Assembly (NCBI GenBank): GCA_900708905.1
Contig: CAADRB010000038.1
Coordinates: forward strand, 135,892 to 199,891
Direction of reading: 5' to 3'
Source of the DNA: Hymenolepis diminuta
Lineage: Eukaryota > Platyhelminthes > Cestoda > Cyclophyllidea > Hymenolepididae
DNA: 64,000 nt
Shown: positions 59,241 through 64,000 of the stretch, in pieces
Layout: the number at the start of each line of letters is the position of its first letter
How positions within the stretch are numbered: the stretch's first letter is position 1
Program-made: the position numbers and the translations under genes
The notes under the pieces: generated by a model
Databases searched by the model: none
Told to the model about the DNA's origin: nothing
Seen by the model: the letters and a program-made list of their open reading frames with translations, nothing else

Positions 59241-61009
59241 TCCCCTTTTTACCCCAGGCACAAATCAGTGCTCAATGTTGGAATGAGTAATAGCTTTCAT
59301 CTAAAAGCAGATAACCAAAGTCCCAGTTATCCAGAAGTTATAGTCGAGGATAAAGCAGAATTTATTGAACACAATAACTAATAAACAAGTTAGATAGAGA
59401 AAGTATGAGAGCAGGAGAACACAAATAAAAACAAGGCGAAGGCGTAAGAATCAAGCGCCTGCATCACTAGTCCTGTAACGTTATGTTAGATTTTAAAAGT
59501 GAAAACTGAGTTATTGCGAAAAAGATGAGTACAAATTGTTGATCAAGACTTCCCAATTAAAACGTTTGGAAACGCGTCAAAAAAATCCAAAAATATACAT
59601 ATAATTCCTCATCAAAACAGATTAAATTAATGTGGCTGAAAAAACAGTAAAAGTAAAATTTCGATGGAAATCCTTATCTTACTTATATTTGATCCATCCC
59701 CCCTTTCATATTTGCCGCTTTTTCTATTCCATTTATTCTGTTGCTTTCGCATGATGAACACCTCTAAAAATTTTCTTACCATGAGCAGTAATAATAATAA
59801 TGAAAATATAGACAGACATTAGATGACGAGTATTCCACTGAAATTTTGAACAAGAATGCATCTCTTCTAATGATTCTCAACTATTACTGACTTTATGTTT
59901 TATGAATTATCGTTTATCTTATTTCACTTTAACGAAATTGTTGGTAATAAATGTGGTTTGATGGTAGAAGTTGGCGGAAACTATTGTTGTCGTTCCCGAA
60001 TTCACAAAGAAACGATTGTAAACAATTCGGTCGTGAGAATTGTGCATTTGTTCCACGTTCTCCGATTTCATATTCGTAATGAATAGTTCATTGGTCTGTC
60101 ATCGTCTGATTTAAAGTTTCTGGAAAAAATTAATAGGTGGGCGACAACACGTCACTTAGAAAAATAAGTACTAAATTGAGTTATCTATTTTCAGGAGACT
60201 CAGCTTTAAATGTTATCAAGGTTGGTATCTGCAGCGTTTTCAATAAAGTTTATTTTCATTTCATTCATGTCTAAGCGGTACTTACGGTCAAGGTTGCTGA
60301 CCTCAGAATTACTTGGAGAAAATTTTAAGCATTTTAACCACATTTAAAAGCCGTATTAAATAAAAAATTTAACGATTAAATGTGTAATAGATTGTTAAGA
60401 AAGTCTGAACTTAGAAGAAATGCGGAATTGTAAATTACTGAGCAATTTCAGTTATCAATAACGACCAGAGAAATGAATGCTGAAAAATAGAAAAGAGCCG
60501 TAAGTTAAATACCGAGTTTTCTGTTCTTATATTTAGGGCCTCGGTTAAAGGTAAATAATTTGCAGTACTTCGCCGCAAAGTGCTAACTATTCATTTAAGT
60601 TTCCCATCAATTTATATCCCCAAAATGCTCTTCAATTTCACTTAATTCTCTCATACTATTAGTGCTCATATCATCATCTATACTAATGTGTTCAGAATGG
60701 GATATTAGCAAAAATGCTATTGAAATCCCATTTAGTATAATCTAGATCTACACACAATAGGAGTTGGTTACGGCAACTACAAGTGAAGGGTAAACAGGCG
60801 TATGGCGAGAGATATGGTGAAAATTGAATGATGAATCCTACAAAGAATTTTATTCCCCGCATTATAGAAAGGGTGAAGTGTAAAAATTAAATTATATATG
60901 CCCATTCTCGATGTCATCGACTCTTTACAAACGAAGTTGAGATGAGAAGTCACTATCGAATCAATTACCACAAACCCAAATATGACCTGCTAACTAGTAG
61001 ACTACTTTG

Positions 61010-61275
61010 TTCAGCAGATGGATGCCACAAAATATATATGAAAATAGGATGACTGAGAGATCATATGAATGCATGTCACTCAGATTTTTCATACAAAGAT
61101 TAAGATGATATAATGAAAGGAAAAGTCTGAGGGAACTTCAATTTCAAAAACCAGTAGACTTGATGGTATTGGAGCTCTCTTGATTACTTAACCCTCACTT
61201 CTACAACCTTAATACTCAATCTTGAAAGTGAACATACCCTCCCCCTTATGGTGAAAAGTTGTGGTTAAATAAAGT
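61010..61275 (+). repeat. Dispersed repeat, family H, copy 1
   Basis: Direct-orientation match to 62480-62780: ATATGAAAATAGGATGACTG against GTGAAAAGAGGATGATTGG, then CATCACTCAGATTTTTC-like, AAGGAAAAGTCTGAGGGAAC against AAGGGGTAAATCTGAAGGAA, CTTCAATTTCAA, CCCTCACTTCT, and the CCCTTATGGTGAAAAG end. Confidence 0.55.
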
Positions 61276-62299
61276 ATGTTAGTGAGAGGTGTATGTAGAA
61301 AGTTGAGAACAGTACTGTGAAGTTCATAGTCCCCTTCCCTATTACATGCTACTAATACGATGCGCAATATCTAAGAGTAGAAAGAACGATTTAACCACGG
61401 TCTCCCTTTTAGTATTTTCCTTAATTCGCAGTCAATCTATCAAATTAAATGGGGATTGGTATTTGGAATATAGAGAAACACCGAAATAATGAAAATAACT
61501 TCAAAAGTTTTGAGAGATACATAAGTATGAAAATATATTGAATGCGAAAGTATATTTTTCTACGAAGTAGTCCCCAAAGAAAGTTGTCAGTCGTAAGAAG
61601 ATCAAGCAGGCAAGATCTAAGGAGCAAAGAGACACCGCTAACTCTATGAGCAATTGAAAAAACTTTTACTTTCAGACTGATATTTCCAAAATATTCCCCT
61701 CTTCCCTTTCAAATAAATGCTGCAGTAAATATTTCTGTCTAATTTTGAACTGAAATTTTGATCTAATAGACATAATGTAATATATTTTCCAGCTCTTACT
61801 TTTATCACCGTTCAATTTCCATTTTCTAATCGTGATTCATTTCCTTAAATAAACATAAATTAGGAATACTAAAATCTATATCCTTTTATAATATAAATGT
61901 GTTAACATTTTTTTGAGTCACCATCATAAAACCCCGTTTTATGATCTACAGAAAAGATGACTCATTTGTATATCACGTGACTCAGCGGAGTTCAGTACGC
62001 GCATGCATAGGCTCAGCATTGTGTGCATTCCTTAACCGGTCTATGACTCATTTTTCCGTTTACTTACAGATGGGAAGAAAATTCAACTATTTTCCATTCC
62101 CTGAGCGAAATCCACGTAGTTCTGTGAACGGAAATCGCTCCTTGGGTAATAATAAACTTCCGTAGTCATTAGGAGATGTATTATTAATATTTAACTTAGG
62201 TAGAAGGAGGGTATCATGGAATCGCCCTGATAGAAAGTTCTGATTCTTCCACTGCTTGTGCTGACCAAAATTAACCAGTGAGACTGGTCCCCATATCAA

Positions 62300-62375
62300 T
62301 GAATGTATGCCGACGAACATCAATCTCGTGACCTCTTACTTAGCAGACTTATACACTTACCACTGCACCTTGAGC
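62300..62375 (-). repeat. tRNA-like SINE candidate, copy
   Basis: The minus strand reads GGTGCAGTGGTAAGTG, then TCTGCTAAGTAAGAGGTCAC and GAGATTGATGTTCGTCGGC. Box A and box B positions agree with the 8108-8180 copy. Confidence 0.5.
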
Positions 62376-62479
62376 ACTTGATTTTCGATCGCTGTTTTTA
62401 TGAGATATAATAGCACCGATGAGATAAGAAGGCACTGGTGGATCGATGGCAACAAATCCAGAGATGATCTACCAATTTG

Positions 62480-62780
62480 GAGACTCCTTTCAGTAGGTAG
62501 TTGCTACGAGGGTTATGTGAAAAGAGGATGATTGGGAAATCCGATGAAAGCTTATCATCCAAATTTTCCGTATGATGAGTACGAGATGATGAAAAGAAAG
62601 GGGTAAATCTGAAGGAATTTCAACTCAATTAAACAATTCACCCGATGACTTCTGATCTCAAATGAAGTTCGCTTGAATCCCTGACTCTCATTTCTGCTGT
62701 CTAAATATCCCATATTAAAATGAAAACCCTTTCTTCATATACTTTCCCTTCTGTGATAAAAAGGTAAAATGTTTTTTGAC
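62480..62780 (+). repeat. Dispersed repeat, family H, copy 2
   Basis: Partner of 61010-61275, about 1.5 kb away in the same orientation, with the SINE-like copy between them. Confidence 0.55.
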
Positions 62781-63963
62781 CACCCTTGGGAGATAAATAA
62801 ATATTAAATATACAAAGCAATAGGGTCACTGTATGATGGTGCTCTCATTTTTAAGTCCATTAATTTAAGGAAAACAATTAGCAAACGAGATTAATGATTT
62901 CTCAAAAACATAATGAAATGATTATTAAAGAAATAATTTTTAATATATAATTTTATCAAAGCATTTGGTTCCCAAATAAATTCAGGAACACTGTTGTTGT
63001 TTTCAGTTGGGTTATCGATGAAAATTTATAAGGAATATATTTTCTTAAATAAAATTAAACCAGGAAATACCCTTTTTAGAAAACTGTCTTCCTGTATAGA
63101 TAATAAAAACTAATTGACCACTTTTTACAGGGTATAGAAACCAATATTTTCGACTGACTAAACAAATAGACGACCTTGAACTTTATAAGTACTCCCTTTG
63201 CATGGCGTTTTGCCATTCCCTGTGCATGTAGGTCAATTATCAAATTGGGCGGTTGTGAAAACGGAAAACCTTCAGCTATGCCTGTTGATACACTTGGCTT
63301 TTCTTTTCCATTACAATTTTTGAAAAGTTATCAATGTATGATGATGAAGAGCAGACAAATAATCTGAGACTCCGATGGTCACTTTTTGATAGTAGTAGAT
63401 TAAATTAAATATAGGAATTATCTTGAAAGCCTTTCATGTCCTTATAAGTTCATATTGTAGAATAGATGTAGTATACGTAAACTCATCATTTAAATAGAAT
63501 GGACTTAATTTCTATTTTCCCAGGCCAGGAATATAGAGTTGTATAATTTGTGTCGCATTACAGATTTTTAGTATTTGGTAAATATGGACTTTAGGACTGA
63601 ATGTTTGTGTAAAATCTAATGACATGACTGACTAACCGCAATTTATATTACAATTAAAAAGATTATCAAAGAAGTATTTTCAAACAGCTTGGGTATTGCC
63701 ACAACATCCTAATTCTTTAATAGAGGAACTCGCAGCTGACATGTTATCACATAAATTATTAATGATTTTTTGTAGGACGTGTACGGAAAGGTATCGGAGT
63801 CATACTTGTAGTACCTGTCTACTTAGACTGGCAGGCCTGCTCAGTCTATCCATGCATTGCCCGCTTATCGACTTGTACTTCTGCCCTGACTGTCCATAAC
63901 TAATCAATGAACTAAGAACACGAATTCTGTCAACTACCTTATCGCACCTCATTTCGCCTATTT

Positions 63964-64000
63964 NNNNNNNNNNNNNNNNNNNNNNNNNNNNNNNNNNNNN
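63964..64000. other. Assembly gap (N run)
   Basis: The window ends in 37 unknown bases. Confidence 0.98.

Larger units (their letters stand above)
52886..63963. other. Gene-free interval to the contig end, with decayed mobile elements
   Basis: No gene supported over 11 kb. The first few hundred bases should be the E78 3' UTR, though no canonical AATAAA was noted close to the stop. About 53880-55100 is strongly purine-rich on the plus strand. Further right are repeat families C, D, G and H, a SINE-like copy on each strand and a gypsy-like remnant. Short open frames have no recognisable domain. Confidence 0.55.

Overview
The window looks like nuclear DNA of a parasitic flatworm, more likely a cestode than a trematode. 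The base composition is AT-rich, genes are sparse and split by introns ranging from about 32 bases to 6.4 kb, and the proteins are ordinary metazoan families. The genus cannot be settled from the sequence; the low GC would fit a hymenolepidid-type tapeworm better than Taenia or Echinococcus, but this is inference. Runs of N at 43182-43189, at 44205 and at 63964-64000 show a draft assembly. The exon models below were built by hand from reading frame, homology remembered from well-known families, and GT/AG sites.

Layout. Positions 1-3360 (minus) hold two exons of a cyclic-nucleotide-gated channel (voltage sensor to S6), with the gene running off the left edge. Positions 4539-6268 (plus) hold two compact genes in tandem, a CRK-type SH2-SH3-SH3 adaptor and an isochorismatase-domain hydrolase, only 153 bases apart; they may be one trans-spliced transcription unit. 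After 8 kb of repeat-rich DNA come a secreted cathepsin L cysteine protease (14349-15587, plus) and, facing it, a 1172-residue intronless Ser/Thr-rich mucin-like membrane protein (16522-20040, minus). A 5.5-kb gap leads to a short RRP7-like ribosome-biogenesis gene (25539-26256, plus) facing TRAP-beta/SSR2 of the ER translocon (27862-28599, minus). A 13-kb gap precedes an E78 (NR1E) nuclear receptor in five coding exons (41674-52885, plus). The last 11 kb holds no gene I can support.

The gene-poor DNA is built largely of old dispersed repeats. These include a candidate tRNA-derived SINE family (five copies), LTR-like elements with CCAAT, TATA and AATAAA signals (three related copies plus a separate solo-LTR candidate), a decayed gypsy-like retrotransposon end, several two- or three-copy families, and a short stretch resembling the 5' domain of 7SL RNA.

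The genes do not form one pathway. Loose themes are secretion and surface (cathepsin L, mucin, TRAP-beta) and signalling (CNG channel, CRK, E78). No clearly new multi-gene system was found. The best leads are the CRK-ISOC tandem, the intronless mucin with its structured cytoplasmic tail, the RRP7 gene that lacks the family's C-terminal domain, and the unnamed repeat families.
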